The notes beneath the pieces were generated by a model, which had not been told where the DNA came from, searched no databases, and saw only the letters and a program-made list of their open reading frames with translations. Position numbers and translations under genes: made by a program. From Alisma plantago-aquatica (taxonomy: Eukaryota > Streptophyta > Magnoliopsida > Alismatales > Alismataceae), in NCBI GenBank assembly GCA_963693085.1, contig OY856409.1:1337421915-1337485914 (forward strand): a stretch of DNA of 64,000 nt. The letters are read 5' to 3'. Positions within the stretch are counted from its first letter, which is position 1; the number at the start of each line of letters is the position of its first letter. Shown here piece by piece: positions 38,401 through 53,400 of this stretch.

Positions 38401-41400
38401 AGGTCATCGATCTTGTTTCTTGCTCCATTCGTGTAAGATCCTTGCTTCTCAACCCGTTTTCCTTGTTGTTCTTCACCTTCTTTTCTCCTACGGCCAAGTT
38501 CATGGTGCTTCTTGCTGGAAAACGTAGGGTTTAAGAGCTCTCCTTTCTTGCTTCCTAGCTCTAGAATCACCTTGTTCATCGAGATAGGAGGCGTCCTTGA
38601 AGCTTGAGTGGGCCGAGCTTGACGCCTTGTTGCTGATTTCAGAGTTTTCCATTTTAAGACTTCAGGTGAGTGATATAAACTTAACGCATTTCTTTCCTAC
38701 TCTATCTGCATGCATGACTTAATCCTACTTTAGAAATTCGTAAAATTGCTAAAAGATGATCTTTTAAGTACTGTTGGCTGGGAAGCACGGACACTTCTAC
38801 AAGGTACCCATGGCTGTGTCAAACACTTTTTGGACACGGACACAGCCCAAAACGTATTGGACACGGCCCTGCCGTGTCCGGTCCGTTTGGAGTTTTTTTA
38901 AGTGCCTGGACACGGTTTATTTCCTTTGGACACGTCTTGGACGCGACCCACTGAAAAAGACTCGGTAGAACCGGCCCAACCGAAGTCATAAGTCACGAGC
39001 CGCTCTCCCTCAGGGTCACGCACACCCCGACCCTCTCCCTCTCCCTCCTGACTCAGTTGACCCACCGCTCACTGCCATCACCCTAGAGGGTTGGGGTTTA
39101 GGAGCAGCTGCGACGCAGCAATGATCCTCCCTCTCCGATGGCTGTTGGCGTCAACAGAGCTTCAGTCAGCCGCGTGGAGCAGTGACCACTTACCTTCCAG
39201 CCTCTAGGCCTCCAGCCGCTTCTTCCCTTTTGACATCCTCTCTTCTCCTTTCCTCCGCCCTTGAGGGCTGGGGGTTTAGGAGTTGCTTCACGCGGCAGCA
39301 GCCTCCCTCTCCGGCGGCTCCAGAGCAACTTGGAGAAGTAATGACGTCTTGCAGCAGCAGCAGCTTGGAGCACCTTGCAGCAGCTGCGACACCCTAGCGT
39401 CATCTTAGACACGGGAAAGCTGGAGAAGGCATGCAACGTATCAGGTTACCCGTGCTTCTTTATTTAATCATCTTCTACATCTCTTCTTCCTTCTTTGTTT
39501 CACTTATTCAGTTGATAGATTTAGGAACGTCGATAATTTCAAGTTTCATTTCTTTTGGTTCCCTCTATAATACGTTTTGGGAACTCACTGATTTAGCTAA
39601 CATCTTCTTCTCCTCTTTTTGGTGTTGCTGTCACTAATCCCTAATTTCACAAATATTTTCTTCTCCCTTTTTGGGGGCTGCTGTCACTTATCCCTGATTT
39701 CACCAACGTTTTCTTCTCCCTTAGTTCTTGCTGTTGTCACGGATCCCTGATTTTGCCAATGTTTTCTCTCCTTGCTATGGTGTTGCTGTAATAGAATAAG
39801 CATCTAAGCAGTGTTCTAAGCTACACTTCTACTTGCTTCAAATTTAGTTCTTTAGCTTAAATATAGCCACATGAACTCATGAAGGCTTGTGGTGGTAATG
39901 GTATTTAGACTAAATGTGCATAGAACTCCGGTACATTTTGAGAGTTTGCTGATTTCAGTGTTGAAGTTCTACTTTCTTGTATTGTAAATTTATTGTGTTA
40001 TTTATTTGAACTTATCTTTTAGAATTCTACAAATTTGAATTAAGATTTTTTTTATTTTTTTTTAGGTTCTATCTTGTATAAATTTTTTGTTTAAAAAATA
40101 ATAAACCATTTAAATATTGATTAAAAATTAAAAGAAAATCATGTGTCTGTGTCCTATATTTTCAAAATTTCCCGTGTCCCTGATTTTGCCAATGTTTTCT
40201 CTCCTTGCTATGGTGTTGCTGTAATGGAATAAGCATCTAAGCAGTGTTCTAAGCTACACTTCTACTTGCTTCAAATTTAGTTCTTTAGCTTAAATATAGC
40301 CACATGAACTCATGAAGGCTTGTGGTGGTAATGGTATTTAGACTAAATGTGCATAGAACTCCGGTACATTTTGAGAGTTTGCTGATTTCAGTATTGAAGT
40401 TCTACTTTCGTGTATTGTAAATTTATTGTGTTATTTATTTGAACTTATCTTTTAGAATTCTACAAATTTGAATTAAGATTTTTTTATTTTTTTTTTAGGT
40501 TCTATCTTGTATAAAATTTTTGTTTAAAAAATAATAAACCATTTAAATATTGATTAAAAATTTAAAAAAATCATGTGTCTGTGTCCTATATTTTCAAAAT
40601 TTCCCGTGTCCCGTGTCTGTGTCTGTGTCCGTGTCCAAGCACGTGTCCGTGCTTCCTAGACTGTTGGTCTAAGCAAGATGATGGTACGAGTTCTTAAGTT
40701 GTATTTAGACTTTAGAAAATGTTCCCTGCTGTAACGTGTGTTTTCTTTGATGATACAAAGTCTGAATTTCGAGATACAGGTGTAATAACCCATAAATGAT
40801 GTCATATATGTGATATCTTGATGCCTAATAAACAGAAATTTGACCTATGTGTTATCCCTGCTATATGGTGGTTACTATATGGAGTTTATAATGCTTAAGT
40901 TACTGTTATGGTGTGGTAATGATGGTTGGACGAAACCCTAATCTGTAGCGTGATTCTCTTAACAACCAAGGCTGGATACATTTGATTTGATGGAGTGATA
41001 CGAGACTGTTTTAGACGTTTTACATCTTTTGAGGTTGCAAACCCCAATGACTTTTGTAAGAACATTTAGGTGTTTGTACTTAACTTGATTGATGCAGTCA
41101 AAAATACTAATTTGACTTAAGTAATCAAGTGTAACCTTAATCATGTAGTGCATAGAGACTGTAGGACTATCTTAGTGTCAAAACTTGCTGGATAGTGAAA
41201 CGAACGTGCGGGTGCAGGGAGGGTATATCCCTGCTATCCTGATTTTAAGGTATTGAGAGCGGTTGAGGTTGTGTCTCAGTTTATGATGTGATTGAGAGTG
41301 ACTCCGGTCGTAACTCGGATTTGACGATTCATACCCTGATTTCTAGTGTCATGGCCTATGTACCCAAGGCGGACTAGACTGTTTTAGTAGTTGGGCCGAT

Positions 41401-44400
41401 GTGCCACTACGGTTGTTGCTCATATTGAACGCGAGAAGACATCTTAGGTCATCCAAGATCTTATACAAAGCTGATTGCGACTTCATAGTGGTTGGCTAGT
41501 AGTTTGAGAGGCACGCCTCAAACTACCCAGGACTAAATAAAAGATGTAACCTAGCCTTGCAGAATATCTGCTAGGATTATTGGACGAAACACACTGGATG
41601 ATAATTATTGTTTGTTGCAATGTTCAAAATTTCGACGAAATGGTCGAAATTTTTGGCAAAATTTCTGTTTCTGTGGCAATCAGACATCAAAATTGACTGA
41701 CGAAACTCTCGAAACAGGCAAATCATCGATTCTTTTTATTACTTTTTCATATACAATGTACTACCTAGAGCATTTTTTTTGCAGAATTTTGTGTCTTTAA
41801 GTCTATATATTGTGCTTGCAAACTATAATGACTTAAATCGTTAATTTTTCCATTGAAAAATGACATCAAAAATCCCCATCGAAATGCCCATCGAAACAGT
41901 TCAAGGCCATTCACTAAAAAATGACGCAACCCCACCCCACATATCCAATATGAAATATTATTACATATTTGAGTAGATCTACACTAGTAGATCATTCTGG
42001 TAAAATTTCATAAATTAATTCGTTTATTTTGCCGTTGAAACGCCAGGAACGCATTTATCGAAATTTCTGTCAAAATTTGTCAAAATTTCTGTTTCTGTGG
42101 CCACCAAAACGGCATCGAAATCAGACATTTTCTTCCTTGGTTTGTTGTCCTTTATAACATTACATGTGTTTCATATCATATCCCACAAAATTAACTGCAC
42201 CTGTTACTTTAATAATGCTTTCTCATCTTAAATACAATGCTCAACTTCCTTATTTGTCATGTCATTCGCTTTAACTGCTCAAATTATATAATAAGCTCGT
42301 CAGTAATAAATGTTAGTAGAGTATATCATATCACTTGAACATGAGTCTCACCTTGTTGGTTTCCACACCCTTTTAGGTGATCAACAGTGTGGCTAGGTAC
42401 ATGATGACGAGGAGGCTCATTTTGAAGATCAGTGAAGCAGAGAGGTTGGTGCGGTTAGTATAAAGTCCTAGAGTCGTCCCTGTACTCTCAGGTCCCGAGA
42501 GGGAAGATTCGTATATGATGTATACAGACTAAAGATTTTGGCAGTGTATCTTGTTCTATATAAATGTTGTAATTTGTAGACAAGATCTTTTATAGAATTT
42601 TGTAAATGTTGTAATTTTGGCAGTGTATCTTGTTCTATATAAATGTTGTAAATGTTGTAACTTCCCAGTTATGAAAAGGTCATCAGCAGGCAATAGAATT
42701 TGACAACCTATCAATACACCTAGACATGTGAAACGGTCACTCTTAGCGCCATATTAAGAATCCAGTTCCGTCATTTGAGAAAATCAGACAGAATATCCCT
42801 TCCCACCTAAACTCCATAGCTATTGTATTTGAAGATTCTTGGGTAGTTTTTAGGAGGCAACAAACCATATTTCACTAAGCAAACCCCACTCACATATATA
42901 AAAGAGGGGACTGATTACAAACTTGACTCGGAGTATAATGGACAAACATATACAGAATAAACCCATTAAAAATTAAGTTTCAACGTCCCCCTTGGAGCAT
43001 GGTAGAATACCATGTGTAGCTAGCAAAGACAGTCACAACATGAAATACATACAATACAAAACAAAAGTGCTAGATACACCTAACATATAAATCATTTGTG
43101 TACTATGAATCCTTTAATCAAACACTTAAGAACTTGCTCTCAAGTAAATATTCCAGAGTAGGTACAGAAAAGCAGGCCATAGAGAGTTTTTTGTCACCAT
43201 AGAGAGTTTTTTGCCATAATGAATTAGCGTCGGGAGCACTAATAAATGATAGCAGTAGGTGCAGTAGATAGAAAATCAGTTTAAGTCGTCTACGGATCCC
43301 TCAATCAAACACTTAAGAACTTGCTCTCAAGAAAATATTCCAGAGTAGGTACAGAAAAGCAGGTCATAGAGAATTTTTTGTCATAATGAATTAGCATCGG
43401 GAGCATTAATAAACGATAGCAGTAGGCGCAGTAGATAGCAAATCAGTCTAAGTCGTCTATGAATCCCTCAATCAAACACTTAAGAACTTGCTCTCAAGAA
43501 AATATTCCAGAGTAGGTACAGAAAAGCAGGTCATAGAGAGTTTTTTGTCATAATGAATTAGCATCAAGAGCATTAATAAACGATAGCAGTAGGCACAGAA
43601 GATAGCAAATCAGTCTAAGTCGTCTACAAAGAGTCTGGATATACAGTAGAAGCAAATAGTCAACATTCCCAGCATCACAAGATAGAAATCCAGAGTGTTG
43701 GTCCAAAGGTAGCAAGTAGTTAATGTGCATAACATAGCATGAACAAAGGTATCGGGACAACATAATTGGATAACAGATCTCCATTGCAATGGTAATTGTT
43801 AGAATTGTCCCACACCGCTGAGCTCTGGGAAAGGTTATGGGCTTATAAAGTGTGTGGTCCCTTCACCCATTGCCAATTGGTTTTGGGTTGAATACCACAC
43901 ATTCTAATATGGTATCAGAGCGGACCCCATGAGACAAGTGTGAGGACCACACCCTACCTAAAAAAAAAAAAACAACAAGTGCAAGCACACAAAAGTGGCT
44001 GCACTTGAGGGGGGATGTTAGAATTGTCCCACACCGCTGAGCTCTGGGAAAGGTTATGGGCTTATAAAGTGTGTGGTCCCTTCACCCATTGCCAATTGGT
44101 TTTGGGTTGAATACCACACATTCTAATAGTAATAAAACACTTAGTAAGAAGCATAACTTCTCGGGGGTGTTTTTTGTCATCCCTGATACGTATTGAACAC
44201 GGAAATGTCATGCACGTGAAAATGTCGTGGACACACAATGGATAAGCTCAAGCAATCTAATTTTGATTTCTTTTATTTTTGGGCTAAATACAGCTCGGAT
44301 ACATCTAGCACACGGTCGGTTCAATCGAAGATACATTTGAACTAAAAAAAACAAAGACTGCCAAAACCTGACTCCTCTCCTAGTCTCATGTTTCCTGCCA

Positions 44401-47400
44401 TAGCGGCGAATATAACCGGTTCTACCCTCCGACCACCGGAAATACACATACCCTTGTAGTAGCAACTGTCGCGTGCCTCTCCTCCTAGTTGGTGTCATCA
44501 GCCTCTCCTCCTAGATGATAATGCTAACCTCTCCAGCCACAGTAGCCAATCTCTCCTCCAGCCGGCAGGAGGTTCTACCAACAGGTGGAGCCACAAGGAT
44601 TCCTCAATGGATAGAGATGAGCATTGTAAGGAGTCATACTGGGTTGTAATAGGCCCAAACACATATTTTTAGGTGGGTTGTGGGCCGATTCTAGCCTAGA
44701 TATTGTTAAAAATAATAGTTCATACTGACCAGTGTATCAATCTAAGCTTTCAGGTCAAGTTCAGGCCAACCCAGTTTAAGTTGATCTGTTCAAAAAGTGG
44801 TGTAATTGCTAATGATCAATACCAGCCGTTTCTGGATAACATTATTTGGGAGCTTGTACGATGCAGTGCTTTCAAAATCAATACAAGTGTATATGGGCAG
44901 ACATGGTTGATCTTTGTGTGTGCTGTGGTTGATTAATAGAATGACTTGTGTGCTTGTACTGTCAAGACTTTCGTGGATTTCAAATCCACGATGGGCAGGA
45001 TACCCCTCTATGTAGTCTTCTGAAGATTTTTTTTCTGAGAAACTCCTCAATGTATTGTCTTCAATGTTTCATTTCCTCTTCCTCATCTAGTCTCCTTCTC
45101 CCCCTAGTATTCATCTCTATCCCCTCCTTTTCTTCCTCCTGAACATGAATTCCTTTCTCCTCCCTTCATCCACAATCTCCCCTCCATCTGCATGTCATCA
45201 TCTTCCCTAATCTTCCTCCTCTTCCCCACACTACTACTCCCCCTCCTTTCCTCTTCCTCCTCTAGTCCCCTTATCTTCTTCTTGTTGAACATGAGTTCCC
45301 TTCTCTTTCCCCCAATCTCTCCTCCATCAGCCTATTTCCTCTTCGCATCTTCCTCCACTTCCCTCCAAGTCACTTCTACCCCCCTCCTTTCTTCTTCCTC
45401 CTCTAGTCTTCACACCTAGTTTTCCTCCCTCTCCTCTTCATGTTGAACATGAATTACCTTCTTCTCCCCCTTCCTCCCCTCTATCTGCCCATCTCCTTCT
45501 CCACTCGTCTTCCTCCACTCCTACTAATCTTCCCCCCCTCCTTTCCTCTTTCTCCTTCTACTCTTCCTCTTCCACTTCTATTTGAACATAAATTTCCTTC
45601 TTCCACCTTCATCTCTCCTCCATCAACATGTCTCCTTTTCTCATCTTCCTCCTCTTTCCCTGCTCCTACCCCGCCTTTTCTTCAGGTTACTTGCAATATG
45701 CCTCCCCCACCCTCTTCTCATGATCTTATTGATCTTTGTTGCTTCACCCTTTGTGCTTCACTACCTCTCCTAAGCATTCTCCACCCTCTTCCTCCATCAC
45801 CACGACCACACCAGCAAGGAACAAGGTGACCGATACCGACGCCGTTTCAACAGCTTGGAAACAGGTATTTATCGGTATACCGATGGAAATACCGATAAAT
45901 GCAATCCTGACCGTTTCGACGCCAAAATGAACAAATTAATTCATGAAACTTTACAGGTGTAATCTCTACACCTAAATACAACGTTTTATGCAATAAAATT
46001 CTATATTGTGTGTGCGTGCGTGTGTGTGGGGGGGGGGGTCCATCATGTGGGAGGTAAGGAATCTGTCCTGTTTCGTTGGGATTTCGATGAAGGATTTCGA
46101 TGACAAAATGTAGGAATTAAGATATGAAATTTTACTAGCACAAACCACAAACTTAAATACACACAATTTTTGCAATAGTATACAATTTACAACATACGAA
46201 TAACACATTTACTTACAACTCACATCAGTTGTATGTTGAGTGGCATGCTGGTTCTCCATACAGTAATGAGTTGATATTACTGAGATATTGCGGCCATGAC
46301 ATGTGCATCCTATAAAAATGGTTGTATGTAGTCACATGCTCCTCATACACATCATTATTGGCAAATTGTATGAAGTTTCGTGTTACTCATTCATGTGCAA
46401 TACTGTATGTGTATATTACTCCTTTATATTATATTCACATTGCTCTTTAGTAAAAGATCTTCCACTAAACATAAATAATTAACTAATTATATCAATATCA
46501 ATTGTAATATGCTTAGATAAATTGTATGATAATAGTAATTAATAGTATTGTGAGTGGGTAGATCTAGTGATAGCATATCTACATAATATACTTATAGATG
46601 TATGTATAGTTCGCATAAACATATAAAAATTGGAGTAATACTAGGTTTTGGTGGTAAAAAACACTTTTTTTAGGCAAAAGTGGAAGAAAAAAGTATGAAA
46701 AAGAGATGGAGAGGTTGCTAATGGTAGATATGAAAGAGATTAGTTAGAATTACCTTGATTTGGGTTGGTATTAGCTCCAATCGACAAAAATCATCCAAAT
46801 GTACCTTCTTTTCTCCTCCTAGTAAGTAACAACAGTCATTCTCGTAAAAAACGGTATACTCGTCGGTATACCGCCGGTTTCAGTCGGTACAGTGAAGTTA
46901 GTAGTGCATTTTGCACCGAAACCATCGAAACATCGCGGTATTAGCGGTATACATGTCGGTATTATCGGTATTTGCGATCCTATCGGTACGCACGCATGTT
47001 TCCGTGTCAGTATCAGTATTTCGGTCAAAATACCGCCGATACCGGCAAAACTTCATTCCTTGCACACCAGCATGTCTCCTCCCCAATACTCTTACTACTC
47101 TAGTAGTACATGTTGTTCACACCATTATCATAAACAAGGAAAAACTTAATTCTACTGTCTCTAGTTTCTTTACGGTTCTGAACTGTTACAAATTACAATT
47201 CATATTTTTACTTTAATGTTATTAATTAGGTGTTGTGATTTTATTCATATTTGGTGTGGATGTTTACTGTTTTTGCCGATTCAACAAGTCATTTTCACAA
47301 ACTTGACAGTTTGTGTAACAGTGTAGAAAAAAATATATAAACAAGATTTTTGTTGTTATGTGTCTCGTGCGTTTTTTTAAATGGATTCCCCTATGTTTGT

Positions 47401-50400
47401 GTCAACATCCATGTTTATGTCTGCTTCGTAGAACATGACATAGCCCACAAATATCAAAGAAAAAGGTTCACCTAATAGCACGACACGCATATCACTTCAC
47501 TTTGTCCTCTATCTATATCTTCCCCTCACACTGACCATGAACATATTCGAAAGACTAGTAAGCATGGAACTAAATGTCGTCGACATGGGGCGAAATTTCG
47601 AATATTGTCGATGTCGACGGCTGGCAACGTCAAATCCACGTATACATATTCAAAAATATCGTCGACATTTCGTCGAAGTTGTCGACATTTCCCCATATGT
47701 CAACAAAGTTGACCCAAGTCCATTAAAAATTTCCACAATGTCCTCGACATCTGTCGAAGTCATCGAAGTCGGTGACATTCTTCCAGTGTTTTGCGGAGTT
47801 TGTTGTGTGAGGGGGAAAAAGTGTTGGAGCTTCAAGTAAGATGATTTTGATGTTATTTTTTACTACTCTAAGCTAAAGTAATAGACCAACCCCCTCTATG
47901 CTAAATCTACCATAGATTTACACCATTTTATGCAGTTTGTTTATTGCTACAAACTTTATATATGGAAGAACTTTGTAGTTCGAAGACAACTGTTTGTAAT
48001 CGTGTATTTATCTACTTATGTAAACCTATACGGATAGCTATATGTAAACATATATTGTGTTTTTTAGCGAGATTTGATGAAATATGTTGATTTTCATCAC
48101 AAAATGACTACTTTTAGCTTAATTTTTGTAGAAGTTGCATCGAAGTTTAGTTGTAATAATCCTCGACATTTCCTTGACATTTCCACAAACTTTCATGTCC
48201 ACACCTGTCGAAATCGGATCAAAGTCGAAGTCATTTTCCATGGTGGTAAGAGTGCACAATTTGCAGCACATAGCGTGTTGATAGTGTCTTAAACTCTGTA
48301 GAAAAACCTTCTTAATTAAAAGGACGTCTACACCGAGCCCCAGTATCTTTGGGATGTGTTTTGGGCATCTACAGGTGCATTTACAGTCATACATTAGACC
48401 ATATACGTTTTGCTTTGACTATATTTGGCAAGGGGCAGCAAAAACCTTCTTAATTAAAAGTACGTCTACACCGAGCCCCAGTATCTTTGGGATGTGTTTT
48501 GGGCATCTACAGGTGCATTTACAGTCATACATTAGACCATATACGTTTTGCTTTGACTATATTTAGCAAGGGGCAGCAGCAGGCCAATTGACGATGTAGC
48601 TAGACCATAAATGTTGCTATAACAATTCTTACTAGGTAAGTGTGGCCGAAAACGAACCATATGACTTTGAGACATTGAATATGGGTCATATTCTTGTAAA
48701 TAGACCCCCAAACTCGTCTCAAGTAGGAAGAGCATTGAAGGGATATCAATAGGCATTGCATTTTGAAGACCTAAAGCCACGGACAGACGCAGGGCTTCAC
48801 CTATGGTTTCAAGCCTCCAAGAGCTCTTCTCCAAGCAATTGTCTTCTTTCACGATTGGCTTTCGGGTGTGTAAGGGGATATGGCTCTTCTTCTCTCTCGT
48901 GTAACCATCCTCTATAATTTTCTCCATCAGTAATATCATCTCCGCATGTGGATGTAGGTTTTCCCGCATTGGGAATATGTCGCACCACTATAAATCTTCT
49001 CTTTGTGGTTGCATGCTTGCTTTGTCGTTGGTCTTTGTCATACGTATTCAGATTAGATTGCTTGATCTCACGCTCTGCGTCTTGACAACAAGCTCGTTAG
49101 CCTTATTCTTCAGGTCTCACATCACCACAACATCCCAAAACATGGTATTAGAGCCATTTCTATCACCAAATCGCCACAATGACATTGAAGTACAACATCG
49201 AGAAGTTCAATTGCTTGAAAAGCTTCCCTCTCTAGCAAGTCAAGTGCAAATCTTGTCTCACGCAAGATTCCACATCTTTTTGTAGAAAGGAGAAGAAATT
49301 GGAATCCATGAAGGATGACCAGCGGGAGGAGATTGATCAAAATACTTGTACAGACATCTTCCTCTGCTTGAAGGTTGAAGTCCTCCGCAAGGTCATCCAG
49401 CTGAAGACCGCCAAAGAAGATCGGGATGAAGTTGAAGAATTTTACATGCAGAATTGCATGGCCGACGAGTTTGCACTAAAGAAGTGTCTTTTCATGCTTC
49501 ATATGGAAGAACTTGTTGCTTTGTACCCTTCCGCCATCCTACAAGAATCTTTGGAATATAATGATTTTTCAAAAGTCAAAGACTCTCAGTCCATGAAGTC
49601 AAAACAACATCGATGTCTCAACTCAAGAGAAATTAGAAAATGATCTTACTTCAACAAAAGTGGTAGGTGAAGCATTGACCGCTAGAGGACAAGAGTGTTC
49701 GCTTCACAAATACTCTAAAAGTTCAAATCAAAAGAAGAATAATCAAAGTCACATTAATCAAAGATGTGCAACTATTGCAAGAAGAAAGGTCATATCCGGG
49801 ATGAATGCTACAAGTTGCAAAACAAACAAAAGCATGAGAAATCTAATGATTTTACAACTCATGCAAAGGTTGGAGTTTTTGAAGAAACACCTATAGTCTT
49901 ACTTAATCATCATCCGGTGACTATAAGAAGGGTTGGGTTCTTGATTCATCATGCATGTACCGCATTACCGAGCGTAGGATTATTTTCATACCTATGAGTC
50001 TCATCAACACTGATGACATTTGACATTTTGTCAGGTTGAGGAAGAATCTCATCTCACCGGCACACTTGAAACAAGGGTTGCAAATTCTCCAGTGAAAATG
50101 CGGGTATATATATCATTAAAGTTGATCGAGTTCTCATGATGGGGAGAGAAATTCACACAAACTATGCATCTTGCAAGGGTCAACTATCACAAGCTCCACA
50201 TCAATTAAAAGTTTCATCTAAGGAAACCAGAAGGCTTTAGCATATGTGTTTGGGACACATGCCTAAGGGATGGGGTATCTGAAAGAGAGGGTTTTGTGTA
50301 GCGATAATATTGGAAAGTTAGATTTGTGCGAGCATTGTATTTTGGTGAAGGACAAACGTGTTAGCTTTGGTGAAGGATCTACATTATGTTCACTCAGATC

Positions 50401-53400
50401 TGTGGAGTCCTTCTCGTGTTCCTTCTGAAGGAGGTGTTAGTTACATGATGACCTTCATTGATGATTGCACAAGGAAGGTTTGGGTTTATTTTCTAAAAAC
50501 CAAGGATAAGGTATTCTTTGCTTTCAAACAGTAGAATGCTCTTAAAGAGAATCAAACCAACAAGAAAATAAAGACATTTCTTATATTGATAATAGCTTGG
50601 AATTATGTTATAATATTTCAAAATTTATGCAGTGATCATGGGATCAAAAGATAACATATAGTGTGTTAAATGCCTCAGCGAATGGAGAAGCAAAAAGAAT
50701 GAACATGATGTTGTTGGAGAAGGCCCAATTCATGCTTCTACATGTGGTCACAGATAGATCTTTCTAGGCAGAAGCTATATTAACCTTATGTTATTTGTTG
50801 AACCGTTCTTTATCATCCTCTATTAACTTCCAGACACCTAAAGAAGCTTAACCTGGTAAACCTATTGATTATTTGAATCTGCATATATTCGCTACCCTGC
50901 TTATGTGCAGTCTGATTACGGGAAAATTAGAAGTTATAGTTGTCAAATGCATATTCCTTGGTTATGCTTCTGGGGTGAAAGAATATTGTCTTTGGTGCAA
51001 GGATCCTTCTTCACCACGTTTCTTAGTAGAGTCGCAACGGTGATTTTATTGAGTTTGCCAAGGTGTCTACTGTCCAAGACACAAATAGCTCTCCTATAGG
51101 TTCTCTACAGGGCTTGTCACAACAAGCGAAAACCAAAGAAGATGATGGCTCGTAGGTTCATGAATATGGTCCCTCGTCTATGCCAGGATATATAGTGCCT
51201 ATTGAAGACAAAGAGCAGACTCTAGAGTGTTCCTATAATATAGCCAAAGGAAAAGACAAACAGACATCAAACAACTGTAATGCTATGGCTTTAGTGACTC
51301 CATGGTAGCCTATGCCCTTGCCAAGGACATTGATGTAGATATCGGTGACGAGCACACCATTACATGTGATGCAGTCGCAGGTCAAGATGCTCCAGAGTGG
51401 ATCGCTACAATGAAGGAAAAGTTGGAATCTTTTCACAAGAATTAAACTTGGGAATTGGTGGTACCTCGAAAAGGAAAAATATGTACTAGGTTGCAAGTAG
51501 GTCTATAAGAAGAAAGAAGGTAAAAGCTATGAGGCATGCTTTGTTGCAAAAGGCTACGATCAGATAGATGGCATTGTTTATATTGAAGTCTTCTCATCCG
51601 TCATCAACCATAGTTCCATACAGGTTTTTCTTTCTTTGGTAGACATTGAAGACCTAGAGTTGCAATAGCTAGATGTAAAGACGACTTTTCCAGCATGGTG
51701 AACTAGAAGAAAAGATCACATGCAACAACCAAAGCGTTTTGAAGACAAGAAAACCATGTGTGCTTACTCAAGAGGTCTCTCTATGGGCTGAAGCAGTTTC
51801 CTAGATAGTGGTATAGGAGATTTGACTCTTTCATGACGCATAATGGATTTTCTAGGAGCAACCGTGACGCTTATGTGTACTACAAAGGGTTCGACGACAA
51901 TTCCTTTGTTTCCATACACGCATTTGAGATATACCAAGGTGAAATCTCTTCGATGTGGAATATTTGATATGAAAACCTAGGTGAAGCAAAGAAGATTCTT
52001 AGCATGGAGATCCAAAAGGGATCCGAGAAAGAAAAGGCTTATTTTGATACAGCAAAAGTACAGCAAGACGATTCTTTACAGGTTCTACATTATAGATGCA
52101 AAGTGTGTTATAACTCCGTGGGCCACTCACTTCAGGTTATCGGCTTTGCAATCCCAATAGTCTTGTGAAGGAGAGAAAGAGACAACGCATGTACCTTATT
52201 CCAGTGCCATTTGTAGCATGATGTATGCTACAGTTTGCACAAGACCAAACATCACTTATGCAGCCAGTGTGGTTATCATTACATGGCTCGTCCTGGAAAG
52301 GCACATTCGCAAGCAATTGAGTGGATTTTGCGGTATTTGAAGGGAACTTCAGAAACTTGTTTAGTCTTTCAGAGTTTAAGTCTCATAGACTCAAATTAGG
52401 TAGGCGATCCCAAGAAGAGGATATCTCTCACAGATTACACGTAGGATCGACAATTGTTAGTTGGAAGGCCACACTACAAATTACATTACTCAGTCCACTA
52501 CTGCAGCAAAGTATATGGCTACAACAGAAGCCTTGAACTTTACGGTTCAAGGGTTTGATGAATCAATTGAGCATGGATCAAGAACAAGTCATTGTTCATT
52601 ATGACGGTCAAAGTGACATACATCTTAGCAAAGATCAAAGTTCCCTCGGAGGATGAAGCACATTGATGTCAAGTACCCATTAGTATATGTGCTTTATTAA
52701 TTTATAAACAATGTTTATTGTTATTTTCTTTGTTATGGGCTTTAGACTTGACTTGTCTCTAGCCTTTTGTTTTATCCCATATTGTCTCTCTCTGACAATA
52801 GGCTTACTCTCTTGTCCTATAAAAGAGAGCCTTCGGTATTTTGTTAAATCATCTAATAATAAAACTCTTTTCCTATCCTATCTGGTATCAGAGCACTATG
52901 ATCCACCCTAACCCTATCTCCATTAACCCTAGCCGCCACCCATCCATGTCTCAACCCTAGCCACCACCCTAACCTTCTTTCCTAGCATACGCCCCCACCC
53001 CCTCTCTTCTATCCGCCACCAACCCCCCCACCGCCGCCCGTCTTCCCTCCTCCCCTAGTCGCCATGCCCCACCGTCCTCTCCCTTCCTTCCTTTCGCTCT
53101 CCTCCACCCCTCCCCATCCCGCCTTCCCCCCTTCCTCTCATGCCCCGCCCTACCCTACTGCCCTCCACCCCTCCCTAGCGTCGTTGTTGCCCCTTCCCCC
53201 CCACCTTACTGCCGCCACTGCCCACTCCCACCACCACTTTCCTCCGCCACCTCCCTCCATTCGTCTATCCCTATTATCGTCCTCTTCCTCTCCCATTCAT
53301 CCACCACCATTCTCACCATCACTAGTCTACACAGTACACAACCATCTCCATTTCTTCTTCGTCTACGTCTTCGGGAACTTTCTAAAATAGAACATTAGCG

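Larger units (their letters stand above)
37523..42500 (+). repeat. gypsy-like solo LTR, degraded, with two insertions
   Basis: Begins TGTAAGACCCCTAACC, has a CACCTATAAATACCCC promoter-like box at about 38,255, and continues on the far side of two inserted elements (38,778-40,659 and 41,618-42,139). The structure recalls long Tekay-type LTRs. No second copy or coding region is seen and the right border is uncertain. Confidence 0.4.

Noticed and set aside
43106..43629. Regularly spaced repeats that might suggest a CRISPR-like array
   Set aside because: The units are about 170-190 nt head-to-tail copies with no distinct spacers, in a plant intron; this is a minisatellite.
45192..45829. Proline/serine/leucine-rich frames of up to 129 codons
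   Set aside because: They arise from the CT-rich minisatellite; no start context, domain or splice support.
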